The notes: generated from the letters alone by a model not told the origin. A DNA stretch of 26,990 bases from Firmicutes bacterium UBA7523 (GCA_002479415.1 DLMZ01000056.1:577-27566); one strand, 5' to 3'; positions 13,784-22,913 are shown, numbered from the stretch's first letter. Program-made: numbers and translations.

Positions 13784-14524
13784 TTGCAGGCAATTGCAGT
13801 AAAGGACATTCACGGAGAAACATATTTCCTCGGCTTAGACAAAAAAGCTTATATCGCGCCGGGTTTTCCCGTACCCAATGTTGACGAAGAATGGGAAGTG
13901 CGGGTTATTGAAAGCCATGGGGACAAGTATATCGTAGAGCCACTATATAAGCACCAGAAGAAAACCTATTACAAAATAGTTCCTCGAATAGCCAAAGACT
14001 TAGTTTATAAATTTACTGCTGTAGGGAGAAGAACGCTTAGCAGGACACACATAAAAACACTCTATGCCCCGCGAGACTGTATCAATTTAGAAGCTCCGTT
14101 TGAAATAAAAAAGCAGGTGCTAATAAACAGAATAACATGGGAAGAAAAAAAAGCGTTAATGCTGGCCATAATTCCCTGGCTCAAAAAGCCGGGGCTTAAA
14201 AAGATAAAAAATAAGCACATTTCCGGCAAAATCTATGCACGGCAGTCTGGTCACTATACGCAAAACTACTTTATTGGTGACGGGTTTGTTTTTAAAGGCC
14301 CTCGTTTTTATTTTTTTTCTGAAGAAGAAGTCAAAATCAAACACCTGCTGGATCACGGGAAGCCCTTACATATTCTTGTTGATACATCTACAAAAGAAGG
14401 GTTTCTGACAAACTTTTTTATACGAGCAAAAATTAAGTGCGAAGATGTAACAATGCCGATGCCGGAGGGGTTACGCACAAAGAAGGAAATCCTTAAATAT
14501 TTTAAAAGGAGCGAAGCAGGTTGA
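13784..14524 (+). CDS. Protein of unknown function in the first Tad locus
   Basis: The 246-residue soluble, basic protein shows no signal peptide and no confident membrane span. The TTG at 13784 follows GGAGGTG with six bases; a GTG at 13775 overlaps the SD and is less likely. The first 45 residues read like a small beta-rich domain (AIAVKDIHGETYFLGLDKKAY). The middle is aromatic and basic. I recognise no family. It overlaps the next gene by four bases (TTGA), so both are likely coexpressed. Confidence 0.65.
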   Translation: MQAIAVKDIHGETYFLGLDKKAYIAPGFPVPNVDEEWEVRVIESHGDKYIVEPLYKHQKKTYYKIVPRIAKDLVYKFTAVGRRTLSRTHIKTLYAPRDCINLEAPFEIKKQVLINRITWEEKKALMLAIIPWLKKPGLKKIKNKHISGKIYARQSGHYTQNYFIGDGFVFKGPRFYFFSEEEVKIKHLLDHGKPLHILVDTSTKEGFLTNFFIRAKIKCEDVTMPMPEGLRTKKEILKYFKRSEAG

Positions 14525-15258
14525 AAAAACTATTATATTTTCTAGTTTGTATTGCCCTATTTGGAAGTATATATGCCGGATATTTCTCGGCCGAGGGTCA
14601 GGAGATTCCGGACAATAAAGAAAGCCATTTGATAAAAGAGTACCTGGAGAGCAGCTTAGCCGGAGATTGGTATAATGCGTTGTCTTTACTCTCCGGAGAA
14701 GCCCTTATTAACGCACAACACAACTTGGGGCGAAATACATCATTTGAACATAATACTAAGCTCAACTCATATGAAACACTTAGCTCTACAACTGCCGGAG
14801 ACTACACAATAGCTGATATTAAAACTAAAACAGTAACCTTCGCCGAAGATGAAACCATTTACGACCTAAAGTTTTATCGCTTTTATATTTATAATGGAGC
14901 TATCTTCAAAATTGAACCAATACCTCCGACTTATAAAGCCATGGCGCAGGGCGAAGAAGCAGATGTTGTTGCTGTAGTCACTAATTATCTGTCATTCGTT
15001 GAGGCTGGCAAGCACCGGGATGCTTTGAAGCTGCTCATCGGCCGGGCAAGGGAGGCGGCAGTTAAGACGGTCGGTCTAACAACAGAACTAGATGTAAAAT
15101 TTACGGAGCTTTTTATCAAAGTTGAGGGTTGTGGAGAAGACACCGCATATGTTGAAGCAACATACAAAGCTAACGAGGTTCCGATTAGGGCCTTTTTTAT
15201 TTTGCATAACACTAATGAAAAGTGGTTAATTGAAAGAATTTTAATTGCGGAGTCATAG
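14521..15258 (+). CDS. Secreted protein with two NTF2-like repeats
   Basis: The 245-residue protein starts with an N-terminal signal or anchor (KKLLYFLVCIALFGSIYAGYF). Two related halves follow, each beginning with a helix of the form YLESSLAGDWYNALSLLSGEAL (residues 38-60) and YLSFVEAGKHRDALKLLIGRARE (about 155-180), the style of SnoaL/NTF2-like or DUF4878 folds. TTG at 14521 has AAGGAG nine bases upstream. The stop codon TAG lies at the junction with omega-RNA element copy 2. The uninterrupted gene would have ended at GAG-TGA a codon earlier, so the insertion spared it. Confidence 0.65.
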   Translation: MKKLLYFLVCIALFGSIYAGYFSAEGQEIPDNKESHLIKEYLESSLAGDWYNALSLLSGEALINAQHNLGRNTSFEHNTKLNSYETLSSTTAGDYTIADIKTKTVTFAEDETIYDLKFYRFYIYNGAIFKIEPIPPTYKAMAQGEEADVVAVVTNYLSFVEAGKHRDALKLLIGRAREAAVKTVGLTTELDVKFTELFIKVEGCGEDTAYVEATYKANEVPIRAFFILHNTNEKWLIERILIAES

Positions 15259-15495
15259 ACCCCACGGCTAAAGCCGGGGGCTTGTAAAAGCCCTGCTATG
15301 ACCAGCCTAAGCCTTAACTGGCTACGTTATCCTAGTCATGATACCCTGGGGTGCTTCTCCAGCTCCAGGCTCTATCGTCCGTGCATTAAACAGCAAGTAG
15401 GGGGTTACGAGCAGTGTGCCGGGCAGGGTAAGCTAGGATAACATTGGCGAGGAGAGACTACTTCGGTAGCGTTACCAGCCTCGTAAGAGGATTCA
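15252..15495 (+). ncRNA. Omega-RNA (HEARO-like) scaffold, copy 2
   Basis: The scaffold has the same fold as copy 1, including P1 (GTCATAG with CTATGAC), the nested hairpins, the GTTATCCTAG/CTAGGATAAC stem and the TTCG hairpin. The adjacent 5' sequence that would act as guide ends in TTTTAATTGCGGA and differs from copy 1, as expected if each copy keeps the flank of its own insertion site. Confidence 0.7.
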
Positions 15496-15561
15496 AGAGA
15501 AAAGAAAAGTAGCTGCGCTTCCTCCCCATGGATAAATCCAGGGGTTTCCGCGCTACGTTTG
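15252..15561 (+). mobile_element. ORF-less ISC/HEARO (omega-RNA) element, copy 2
   Basis: The element again begins GTCATAG and is followed by GTGA (15562-15565). It differs from copy 1 by two positions in the first 244 bases, but its purine-rich linker is shorter (18 bases, 15496-15513). The right end (15514-15561) has TGGAT/ATCCA within CCCC/GGGG. Such similarity implies recent mobilisation or exchange between copies. Because no iscB or tnpA is present, any activity must come from elsewhere in the genome. Confidence 0.72.
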
Positions 15562-15586
15562 GTGATTAAGAAATGAGGAGTTAATT

Positions 15587-17341
15587 ATGCGAAGGTTGGC
15601 TATATTGCTTCTGCTTCTGGTTCTAATGCCGATAAAAGCACATGCTTCAACTTGGGAATGGGCGGAGGATTTCACGACTAATGCAAGCGTAAATACTACC
15701 CTTAGTGATGCGTATGTATACATTCATCCTGGTGGCGGGTATGTGGAACTGCCAACCAAAGGTGCGGCAGGTTCAATTCAGCTTAAAGAAGATTCATATG
15801 ACCAGGTGATTGTAACTTCCGCAGGTATTGAATATTTTTCGTTTGATGGTTCAGAGCTGTTGAAGAATCCAGTGCTTTCAGTAAATACCGATGGTTCAGG
15901 AATCGCCATCAGGCAAGATAGTTATTCTATGTTTGTTGCTACTGACAAAGAAGTTACTCGTTTGGAATTTGACGGCGGCGGGATGTCGGAGAACGACTTT
16001 TTGAAAATCACCGGTCGTAAAAACATAGTTTCTATATCATCACAGCCATACAATGATGAAATTGCAATGCTTCAAAAAAGCGCAGATGGTTCTGGAATTA
16101 TTGAATATTTTGCGCTCTCAACTGACGAAGGCGGGGGGCTTACCATGGAATCACTTGTTTCATTTACTGCAACTGGAGTAGGTACGCCCATTAATGTGGC
16201 CGTTGTGCCCGAAACAATGGATATCGTCTATGCAACTGATTCGGCCGTAATCTATTATCATTTTGATACTGACTCAATGAGCTATATCCAAAACCCGTTT
16301 CTATCCGTAACAGGATTAAGCGATATAAAAGGCCTCGGCATCTATGACGGCGGGTATGCCGTATTGCGGGCTGACAAAAAAGAACACTACTTGTTTACCG
16401 GTGAGGAAATGGCAAAGGTAGAAGCTCTTTCCCATGATGTTCCGGTCGGGGCGGTCTCAATTGCACTAAAGCCCGATAGCTATGACTATGCCGTCCTAGA
16501 TAATCTCGGCAAAACTCACTACTACAATTTTGACGGAGAAGGGTACGTCCTAAATGAAGCTCTCAGCGCCCAGGGCGCACCTGTAATCACAGGATACTAT
16601 TCACCAAGAAGCTATATATCAAAGCCGATATCTATAGAGAATGAACTAAAAAGCTTAGTGTTAACGGTATCAGAAACTAAGCCCGAAGCCACAAATATAC
16701 GATATTATTTAAGAATTGACGGAATAACAACAGAGGTTTTCCCCGGAGTGCCGCTGACGCTCACAGAAAGCCCAAGCGAAATCGTTGTTAGAGCTACACT
16801 TTACGGGGATGAGAATACCCCAAGAGTTACATTTATGCAGCTAAAAAGCTGCGGTCTGGGAGCTGCCAGCATCAAGCTAAATATGTTCCCGGTTCACAGT
16901 GATTTTGAAGATACAGAAAAACCATTTAAAATTTATCCCGAGTTTGCGGCAGACTTTCCGGAGCAATACCTTGCCGACAGCCAGACGCTTGCCTATCCCA
17001 TACCAATCCAAGCTGGCAGCTTGGTTATCTTTGAGCTTGAAGCAATGGGGGAGCCGGACACAGTTGTTATTCATATCGAATACCGCGAGGACGCCGCAAA
17101 CGATGGCATTATCCCGGTGGCTCTTGAAAATATTACAGCAAACAAATGGGTCGGAACTTTGCAGGTTAGCGATGAAGCGCCGGTTGGTACAGAATATTGG
17201 CTTGAGTATGTGTCCATGGAAAACGAATCAGGAGTTGCGGTTTTCCCCGGTTCTGGATACATGCACAAACCTTTTCTTGAAGTGATATATGACATTGATA
17301 TGGATTTACTCAACTTTTTTGATGTTCACTTAACCAAATAG
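15587..17341 (+). CDS. Secreted beta-propeller-like surface protein
   Basis: The 584-residue protein has a signal peptide (MRRLAILLLLLVLMPIKAHAS). Residues 40-340 are a run of imperfect repeats of about 45-55 residues with the pattern LSV...GI.I..DSY..FVAT.....YF.FDG, for example SVNTDGSGIAIRQDSYSMFV and LKPDSYDYAVLD, which suggests a beta-propeller. The C-terminal 240 residues are another beta-rich part (SKPISIENELKSLVLTVSE; SYMENES-like region). It has a good SD (GAGGAG) and heads the second Tad locus. It may be an adhesin or pilus-associated surface protein, which is inference. Confidence 0.65.
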   Translation: MRRLAILLLLLVLMPIKAHASTWEWAEDFTTNASVNTTLSDAYVYIHPGGGYVELPTKGAAGSIQLKEDSYDQVIVTSAGIEYFSFDGSELLKNPVLSVNTDGSGIAIRQDSYSMFVATDKEVTRLEFDGGGMSENDFLKITGRKNIVSISSQPYNDEIAMLQKSADGSGIIEYFALSTDEGGGLTMESLVSFTATGVGTPINVAVVPETMDIVYATDSAVIYYHFDTDSMSYIQNPFLSVTGLSDIKGLGIYDGGYAVLRADKKEHYLFTGEEMAKVEALSHDVPVGAVSIALKPDSYDYAVLDNLGKTHYYNFDGEGYVLNEALSAQGAPVITGYYSPRSYISKPISIENELKSLVLTVSETKPEATNIRYYLRIDGITTEVFPGVPLTLTESPSEIVVRATLYGDENTPRVTFMQLKSCGLGAASIKLNMFPVHSDFEDTEKPFKIYPEFAADFPEQYLADSQTLAYPIPIQAGSLVIFELEAMGEPDTVVIHIEYREDAANDGIIPVALENITANKWVGTLQVSDEAPVGTEYWLEYVSMENESGVAVFPGSGYMHKPFLEVIYDIDMDLLNFFDVHLTK

Positions 17342-17358
17342 AGAGAGGAGGCGGCAAT

Positions 17359-17865
17359 GTGGCATACATAGTTCTGACGGCTTGTGCAATAGCTTGCTAC
17401 ACCGATATAAGAAGCCGGAAGATACCAAATTGGCTAACAATTCCCCTAATTGTTATTGCTCCGCTTGGATGGGGAATAGCTGGTGGGTGGCACAGTTTAT
17501 TACTATCGCTTTGCGGTGTTATTTTAGGCATGGCTCTGCTTATTATCCCGGCAATTATGGGCGGCATGGGCGGCGGCGATTTAAAGCTGCTGATGGCGTT
17601 TGGTGCGCTGGGCGGCCCGATATATGTAACTAATGTATTTATTTACACTGTCATCGCTGGGGGCATTGCTGCTGTTCTGCTATTAGCAAAGCAAGGCGAG
17701 CTTATAAGAATGATAAAAGAAGGCAGCCTGTGGCTTTGGTGGTTATTAATAAGTCGAGGGGCTATAAAAACAAGCGTCACGGCAAGTAAATTAACAATGC
17801 CCTATGCTCTTTGCTTAGCGTTTGGGGCAGTTATAGCATTATATTACCCGTATATCTATTTTTAG
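17359..17865 (+). CDS. tadV: Prepilin peptidase, A24 family (TadV/CpaA)
   Basis: The 168-residue membrane protein has the two catalytic aspartates of family A24: TDIRSRKIPN near residue 17 and GMGGGDLKLL near residue 73. It cleaves the short leader of Flp-type prepilins at the membrane. Six or so hydrophobic segments are seen. GTG at 17359 is supported by GGAGG seven bases upstream. It is the only prepilin peptidase seen, so it may serve the pilins of both loci. Confidence 0.9.
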   Translation: MAYIVLTACAIACYTDIRSRKIPNWLTIPLIVIAPLGWGIAGGWHSLLLSLCGVILGMALLIIPAIMGGMGGGDLKLLMAFGALGGPIYVTNVFIYTVIAGGIAAVLLLAKQGELIRMIKEGSLWLWWLLISRGAIKTSVTASKLTMPYALCLAFGAVIALYYPYIYF

Positions 17866-17878
17866 GGAGGAAAGCTAA

Positions 17879-19393
17879 GTGGAGCAGGAACGTAAGATTA
17901 AAGTCCATATTATTATGGACGAAACAGACAGAGCCGTTGTTGAAGCTATACAAAGCATTAAGGGAGCAGAAGTTGTTCAATGGGATTATAGCTTTGACAC
18001 TGCATATCAATGGACTGTACATAACGAGTCAGAAGAGATAGATGTATTCCTTGCCAGCGAATATGCACAAGTCTCAACTGTAACCAGCGAAGGGAAACCC
18101 ATCAACAGGGATACAGCATTGCTCAGAAGAGCAAAAGATATCTTTATGATGCGCCCAAAATCGAAGTTTGTGCTGTTTTGTGATGAAGACCGGGATCTTC
18201 CCGAGAACCGGCATTTTCTTGCGAGCTTGGTTTCAATTGGAATCTATGACTTTAGGACACAAACACAGTTTAATGCTGACGCCTTGCACCAAATATTGTT
18301 TGAGCCAAAACGAGATATTACCCATGTGCAAGCGTATTTGCCCGAAAACGTTACTCAGGTTACAAAACCATTTCAAAAACAACCGGTGCAAGCAAAAGAA
18401 GAAGTAAAGGCTGTAGATATTTTTGCTACGATTATGCAGTTTGGACAGGACAGCATAGTAAAGAATAGGCCAAAGGTAAAGCACATCATCGAGAAAGTCA
18501 GACCGGCTGCAGTATCTTTCGTATCCTTTGGTTCGTCTGATGGCAACACATCACTCTTGGCGTCAACGTTTGCTACGATGTTGGCTGCAAAAGGTGCAAA
18601 AGTAGCTCTAGTGGAGCTACACGGCACAGGCATCCCACGACTTGGCTTTAGCACCGGTATCAGGAGTAGGCTAAAAACAATTGAAACTGCTATGCAGCGC
18701 ATCGAGGACGAAGAAGACATCCTCGGATTGCTGATAAATCCGAAAGAAGCTATGGAAACAACACCAAACTATGAATCAGCAATACTAGAGAAGTTAAAAG
18801 CTCTCCCTGATACACTTCATCTTCTTGCTGGTAAAGACACAACAATGCCAAACGTACACCCATTTAAAAGTACAAAGGGATCTACGCTTGATGCGGCGCC
18901 AGGCGAGATAGTAAACCAGCTAATTTTTAGGCATGGGTTTGATTCTGTGGTTTTTGCTATCTCCGGCAGCTTATCAACGAAGCTGGCATTTCATGCTTTA
19001 AAGGTAAGCAACATGATATATTGCGTAACGGATCAGCACCCGGCACACATATCCTGGCTACGGCAAAACTTTACCATCATGGATAAAATCGGCATCCCCG
19101 ATAAAAATCTGCGGACGGTCATTTATCCATACTATGAATTATCTAATATTCGCCTGTCGGACATCGAAGTCGCTCTTGGGCAAGATGTGGATCACGTCTT
19201 GCCGGACGTAACAAAGGAGCTATTTGACATCTCTTGGGGTAAGGGAAAGGTAACAAACACCGACTTTACAAAAGGCATGGCTGAAATGATTCGGGAAGCA
19301 ACCGGGTATAAGCTTAATGCCTTGGATGCAAAAACTAAGCGCAACATTAGTTTGCCGGGACTATTCAAGAACAAGAGAAAGGAGGCCAACTAA
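17879..19393 (+). CDS. Degenerate TadZ/MinD-like protein of the second locus
   Basis: The 504-residue protein occupies the tadZ position and has the same layout, a receiver-like N-terminal region and a Rossmann-type C-terminal domain with SFVSFGSSDGNTSLLASTFATMLAAKGAKVALVELHG. Where Walker A should be GKGGVGKT the sequence is GSSDGNTS, lacking both signature lysines, so ATP hydrolysis looks lost. The GTG follows GGGAGG at eight bases. The stop overlaps the next ATG (TAATG). Long and non-catalytic TadZ relatives could still act as localisation factors. Confidence 0.7.
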   Translation: MEQERKIKVHIIMDETDRAVVEAIQSIKGAEVVQWDYSFDTAYQWTVHNESEEIDVFLASEYAQVSTVTSEGKPINRDTALLRRAKDIFMMRPKSKFVLFCDEDRDLPENRHFLASLVSIGIYDFRTQTQFNADALHQILFEPKRDITHVQAYLPENVTQVTKPFQKQPVQAKEEVKAVDIFATIMQFGQDSIVKNRPKVKHIIEKVRPAAVSFVSFGSSDGNTSLLASTFATMLAAKGAKVALVELHGTGIPRLGFSTGIRSRLKTIETAMQRIEDEEDILGLLINPKEAMETTPNYESAILEKLKALPDTLHLLAGKDTTMPNVHPFKSTKGSTLDAAPGEIVNQLIFRHGFDSVVFAISGSLSTKLAFHALKVSNMIYCVTDQHPAHISWLRQNFTIMDKIGIPDKNLRTVIYPYYELSNIRLSDIEVALGQDVDHVLPDVTKELFDISWGKGKVTNTDFTKGMAEMIREATGYKLNALDAKTKRNISLPGLFKNKRKEAN

Positions 19394-20775
19394 TGGAACA
19401 TTTGGACATAGATTTAACGCAGCACTTTATCGGCGAGGACGAACATGAAGAAGAATACGTTGTAGCAGTAGCAGAAGAAACGAGCGTTACATTAACCAAA
19501 GAGTTTGAGGATGTCCTGGCAAAAATTAAAAATCACCTCAAGAATGACCACTTATCAATTTTTCAATGCTCAGTTTTGGATCCTGCGACAACTGCTAAAA
19601 TTAATAGAATCGTACAAGATTATATTCTTGATAACGCCATCACTGTTCCGGACCGCTCACAGCAAAAACTGATTGACGACATCCGGATTGAATTAACCGG
19701 CCTGGGGCCGCTGCAGCCACTAATTAACGATCCGGAAATCAACGACATCCTAGTTAATAGCCACGATGAAGTCTATATCGAGAAAAAAGGGGGGCTTGTA
19801 AAGACAAATATCCGGTTTCGGAGCGAAGAGCATCTTCGCAGTATTATTATGAAGATTATTAACCCCCTCGGTAAAACACTTAACATGACTAATCCGGTAG
19901 TAGATGCAAGAGTGGGGACATCAAGGGTTAACGCAATGCTCGGCCAGCCATCCGGAGGCTTGGCCATCAAAGGAAGTAATATTTCCATTCGTAAATTTCC
20001 GCCAAGAGTTTTCACAGAAGAAGAACTTCTAACTAGCGAAATGCTAAGCAAGAAGATGTTTTCTTTTCTCCGGGATGCGGTGAAAGCAAGCCTGAACATT
20101 CTTGTAGTTGGCGGTACCGGCTCAGGCAAAACCACAACGCTAAAGGTCCTTGCCGGTCACATCCCAAACAATCAGAGAGTTATTACAATTGAAGATGCCG
20201 CAGAAATGAATCTGCACATGATGTATCCAGAAAAGCATTTCGTACCAATGGAAACACGAAAGTCCGATGATGACTCCACAAGCTTCCCCATATCAAAGCT
20301 TATCGTTAACGCACTCCGGCAGCGGCCGGACAGAATCATCGTTGGCGAGGTACGCGGTGAGGAAGCCATTGAAATGCTGCAGGCAATGAACACCGGGCAT
20401 ACCGGCTCTTTTACCACAGTTCACGCAAACAGCGCGGCTGAGAGCTTTGAGAGGCTAATTACCATGGTAAAAATGAGCGGACTGGACTATGAAACAAACA
20501 TCATCGGTATGCTGATTGCCTCTGCTATTGATGTTATTGTGTACCAGCGGCGGCTAAAAGACGGCTCGAGAAAAATCGAAGAAATACTGGAGCTTGAATG
20601 TTACGACAGCAAGCCAATCTTTAGGCAGTTGTTTCAATTTATGCCGTCCGGCACAGAAGGCGGCAGGGTAATAGGCAGCTTTGAACACAAAGAACCGATA
20701 TCGGACCGGCTGGTACATAAGTTTGTTGAAAACCAAGTAGATCCAACACCCTGGAAGAAGGTGGTGCGAGAATGA
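19393..20775 (+). CDS. tadA: Second Tad secretion ATPase TadA/CpaF
   Basis: The 460-residue paralog of the gene at 9409 has the full consensus Walker A, VVGGTGSGKTTTLKVLAG (about residue 238), RPDRIIVGEVRGEEAIEML and TTVHANSAAESFERL. It has an extra N-terminal 50 residues with an acidic start. It is start-coupled to the preceding gene (TAATG) and stop-coupled to the next (ATGA), so transcripts are polycistronic. Confidence 0.93.
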   Translation: MEHLDIDLTQHFIGEDEHEEEYVVAVAEETSVTLTKEFEDVLAKIKNHLKNDHLSIFQCSVLDPATTAKINRIVQDYILDNAITVPDRSQQKLIDDIRIELTGLGPLQPLINDPEINDILVNSHDEVYIEKKGGLVKTNIRFRSEEHLRSIIMKIINPLGKTLNMTNPVVDARVGTSRVNAMLGQPSGGLAIKGSNISIRKFPPRVFTEEELLTSEMLSKKMFSFLRDAVKASLNILVVGGTGSGKTTTLKVLAGHIPNNQRVITIEDAAEMNLHMMYPEKHFVPMETRKSDDDSTSFPISKLIVNALRQRPDRIIVGEVRGEEAIEMLQAMNTGHTGSFTTVHANSAAESFERLITMVKMSGLDYETNIIGMLIASAIDVIVYQRRLKDGSRKIEEILELECYDSKPIFRQLFQFMPSGTEGGRVIGSFEHKEPISDRLVHKFVENQVDPTPWKKVVRE

Positions 20776-21695
20776 ACCTAAACACTTACACCGCCGTTAC
20801 CGGCTTAGCGGCGGCGATTATATCTGCATTTATCTACCTCAAATTTTCGTATACAGCTCGCGAGGTTGAAAATAAACGTGTTGAAATGCAGTTGAAAATG
20901 CAGGAAAACACGCTTAAAATTAAAAACCTTGGCTGGCAAGACGATTTGCAGGAAGAAGCCCGTAAATCAGGATGGAGTTTGACGATGAAAGAGTACCTGT
21001 TTATCTCAGGAGGCTCTTTTTTAGTTATGCTGGTAGTTGGCTTAGTATTGCGAAATGTATTTGTCGCTGTTGGCGGGGGGTTGCTTGCGTATATGCTGCC
21101 ACGCTATGTAATTAAAAACAATCGCAAAAAAGAGTATAAGCTAAAAGTCAAACTCCTAAAGCCGGCACTACAAGCAATTGCTTCAGCTCACACGTACAAG
21201 CCAAACATTGTGTCGGCAATACAACACGCAGTTACCTCTATGCAGCAGCCGATTAAACATGACTTTGAATTATTCCTAATGGATGTAGAAATGGGCACCG
21301 CAGTCAAATCCGCGCTAAAATCTCTGCGTAAAAGGGTAAATGTAAAATACCTGGATTTCTTCATCAGGGTTGTCTCAATGGCTGAGGATGAGGGCGGCCG
21401 GACACATGAGCTGATTAAAACCTGTGCCGAGATTATTGACCAAGACCAGCTCACGATGGAGGAGTTTGAAGCAGAGATTACAGCAGAAAAGCGTGCCACA
21501 ACACAATTACTTATTCTCCAGTTTGTTATGTTCGGATTCATGTCCTTAACCCAGCAGGAAGCGTTTACTGGTTACACGCAAACGTTGTTTGGCCAAATAT
21601 TTGTTTTTTACCTGATGGTTAGTACATTTATTATTTACCAAATGGCAGATAAGCTGACTGATTCCATCATGGAGGAGGTACAAGGCGTTGTTTAG
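20772..21695 (+). CDS. tadB: Tad platform protein TadB, second locus
   Basis: The 307-residue T2SSF-like protein has an N-terminal helix (AVTGLAAAIISAFIYLKFSY), a central hydrophobic pair (YLFISGGSFLVMLVVGLVL and AVGGGLLAYMLP), and C-terminal helices (LLILQFVMFGFMSLT, FVFYLMVSTFIIYQMAD). The cytoplasmic part contains the acidic VVSMAEDEGGRTHELI loop. ATG overlaps the tadA stop. It diverges from the first-locus TadB. Confidence 0.8.
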   Translation: MNLNTYTAVTGLAAAIISAFIYLKFSYTAREVENKRVEMQLKMQENTLKIKNLGWQDDLQEEARKSGWSLTMKEYLFISGGSFLVMLVVGLVLRNVFVAVGGGLLAYMLPRYVIKNNRKKEYKLKVKLLKPALQAIASAHTYKPNIVSAIQHAVTSMQQPIKHDFELFLMDVEMGTAVKSALKSLRKRVNVKYLDFFIRVVSMAEDEGGRTHELIKTCAEIIDQDQLTMEEFEAEITAEKRATTQLLILQFVMFGFMSLTQQEAFTGYTQTLFGQIFVFYLMVSTFIIYQMADKLTDSIMEEVQGVV

Positions 21696-22605
21696 CTATA
21701 ATCTATTGATGTTGCTTTTAGGTCTAGTGCTAATGATGGCTACATACTCATACGCTACATTTCGTCTAAAAATCCCGTCACGGGTGCCAATGGTAATGGT
21801 TCAAAGAATTAAGAACTCGCATCTGAGTGAGAAGGAGCTTGAGAATAAATACAAGCCTTTTCTCGAAAGACTGCTGCAGCCGGTGGCTGAGATAATTGTA
21901 AAAAACGTAAAGCTAAACCGATTAAGCAGACTGGAGCTTGAGGAAAAGCTGGAAATGGCCGGGGTAAATAAGACCCCCGAAGAATTTATGGCCAAACAGG
22001 TAACAACAGGGCTAGGCTTTGTAGCGTTTAGCCTAATTTGGGTTGTACTGCTTAAAACTCCGGTGATTCTACTGGCGGGGCTAGTTCTTGGGGCCTTTGG
22101 CATGACTTTACCGACCCGTGAACTAGATAAAAAAATCGAAGAAAAAAAGAGCTTTATAATCATGGAGCTGCCGGATTTCCTTGATATGTTAGTTTTATCT
22201 TTGCGAGCAGGGCGAAACTTGTATTCGGCAGTAAAGAAAGCTTCTGAACAATCTGGGCCAACGCTTCGCCCATTGCTAGAACGACTGCAGGCCGACCTAG
22301 AATTGGTTGAAAATAAAAAAGATGCGCTGTGGAAGTTCGCTGAAAACACAGGCATCCAGGAAGTAAAAGATTTTGTGTCGGCTTTGGAAATTGGAATGGA
22401 TGCTAAAGCTGCCCAGGCGGAAGAAATATACCGCAGTCAATCAAAAACGATGAGAGACTTGCGGGTGCTTGCTCTAAGAAAGCATACCAAGTCAATACCC
22501 GCTAGACTTGGTATGCTGCATGCGTGGCTCTATTTCAACTGCATAGCAATTCCTATCGTAGGAGCAGTCATGCAGTTCATAAGCATAAGCAATCAATCCA
22601 TCTAG
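21688..22605 (+). CDS. tadC: Tad platform protein TadC, second locus
   Basis: The 305-residue T2SSF-family protein starts at TTG after GGAGGAGGT. It has an N-terminal membrane helix, a central pair (GLGFVAFSLIWVVLL and ILLAGLVLGAFGMTLP), a cytoplasmic domain with DFLDMLVLSLRAGRNLYSAV, and a final helix (FNCIAIPIVGAVMQFI). It overlaps tadB by eight bases. The order tadA-tadB-tadC repeats that of the first locus. Confidence 0.85.
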   Translation: MFSYNLLMLLLGLVLMMATYSYATFRLKIPSRVPMVMVQRIKNSHLSEKELENKYKPFLERLLQPVAEIIVKNVKLNRLSRLELEEKLEMAGVNKTPEEFMAKQVTTGLGFVAFSLIWVVLLKTPVILLAGLVLGAFGMTLPTRELDKKIEEKKSFIIMELPDFLDMLVLSLRAGRNLYSAVKKASEQSGPTLRPLLERLQADLELVENKKDALWKFAENTGIQEVKDFVSALEIGMDAKAAQAEEIYRSQSKTMRDLRVLALRKHTKSIPARLGMLHAWLYFNCIAIPIVGAVMQFISISNQSI

Positions 22606-22631
22606 CATATCAAAGAAGAGGAGGAAGAATA

Positions 22632-22820
22632 ATGTTAAAAAAGATTACGGACGTTCTAAAATCTGAAGAAGGTGGAACAGATTTAGTCACTCAAGTTTTT
22701 TTAATTATGGGGGCTGCTACTATTATCGCAGTATTGACTATTCTTTTCCGCGAACATTTAACTGCAATGGTTACGGATATACTGACAAACTTCCGTGATA
22801 AGTCTGGCTCGAACTGGTAA
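22632..22820 (+). CDS. Atypical Flp-like pilin of the second locus
   Basis: The 62-residue protein has a charged leader (MLKKITDVLKSEEGG) and a long hydrophobic helix (LVTQVFLIMGAATIIAVLTILF), the layout of a type IVb prepilin. The Glu at +5 and Tyr at +6 are absent (TDLVTQV), so it is not a canonical Flp. The SD AGGAGG precedes the ATG. Its place after tadC matches that of flp in the first locus. A GC-rich hairpin follows its stop. Confidence 0.72.
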   Translation: MLKKITDVLKSEEGGTDLVTQVFLIMGAATIIAVLTILFREHLTAMVTDILTNFRDKSGSNW

Positions 22821-22827
22821 AATCAGC

Positions 22828-22849
22828 GCCGCCGGGATAACTCGGCGGC
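22828..22849 (+). terminator. GC-rich hairpin after the pilin gene (attenuator or mRNA stabiliser)
   Basis: GCCGCCG (22828-22834) pairs with CGGCGGC (22843-22849). No T run follows, so it is more likely to protect the pilin mRNA or to give partial termination than to stop all transcripts. Confidence 0.5.
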
Positions 22850-22913
22850 CTACTCCTTGTCAGTTGTCAAATGGGACTTTTTTTCTCATTCCCGCAACAG
22901 AATTAAGGAAAGG

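Noticed and set aside
21801..22355. 184-codon leftward frame opposite tadC
   Set aside because: Ser/Arg-rich antisense shadow of a well-supported T2SSF gene, without an SD.
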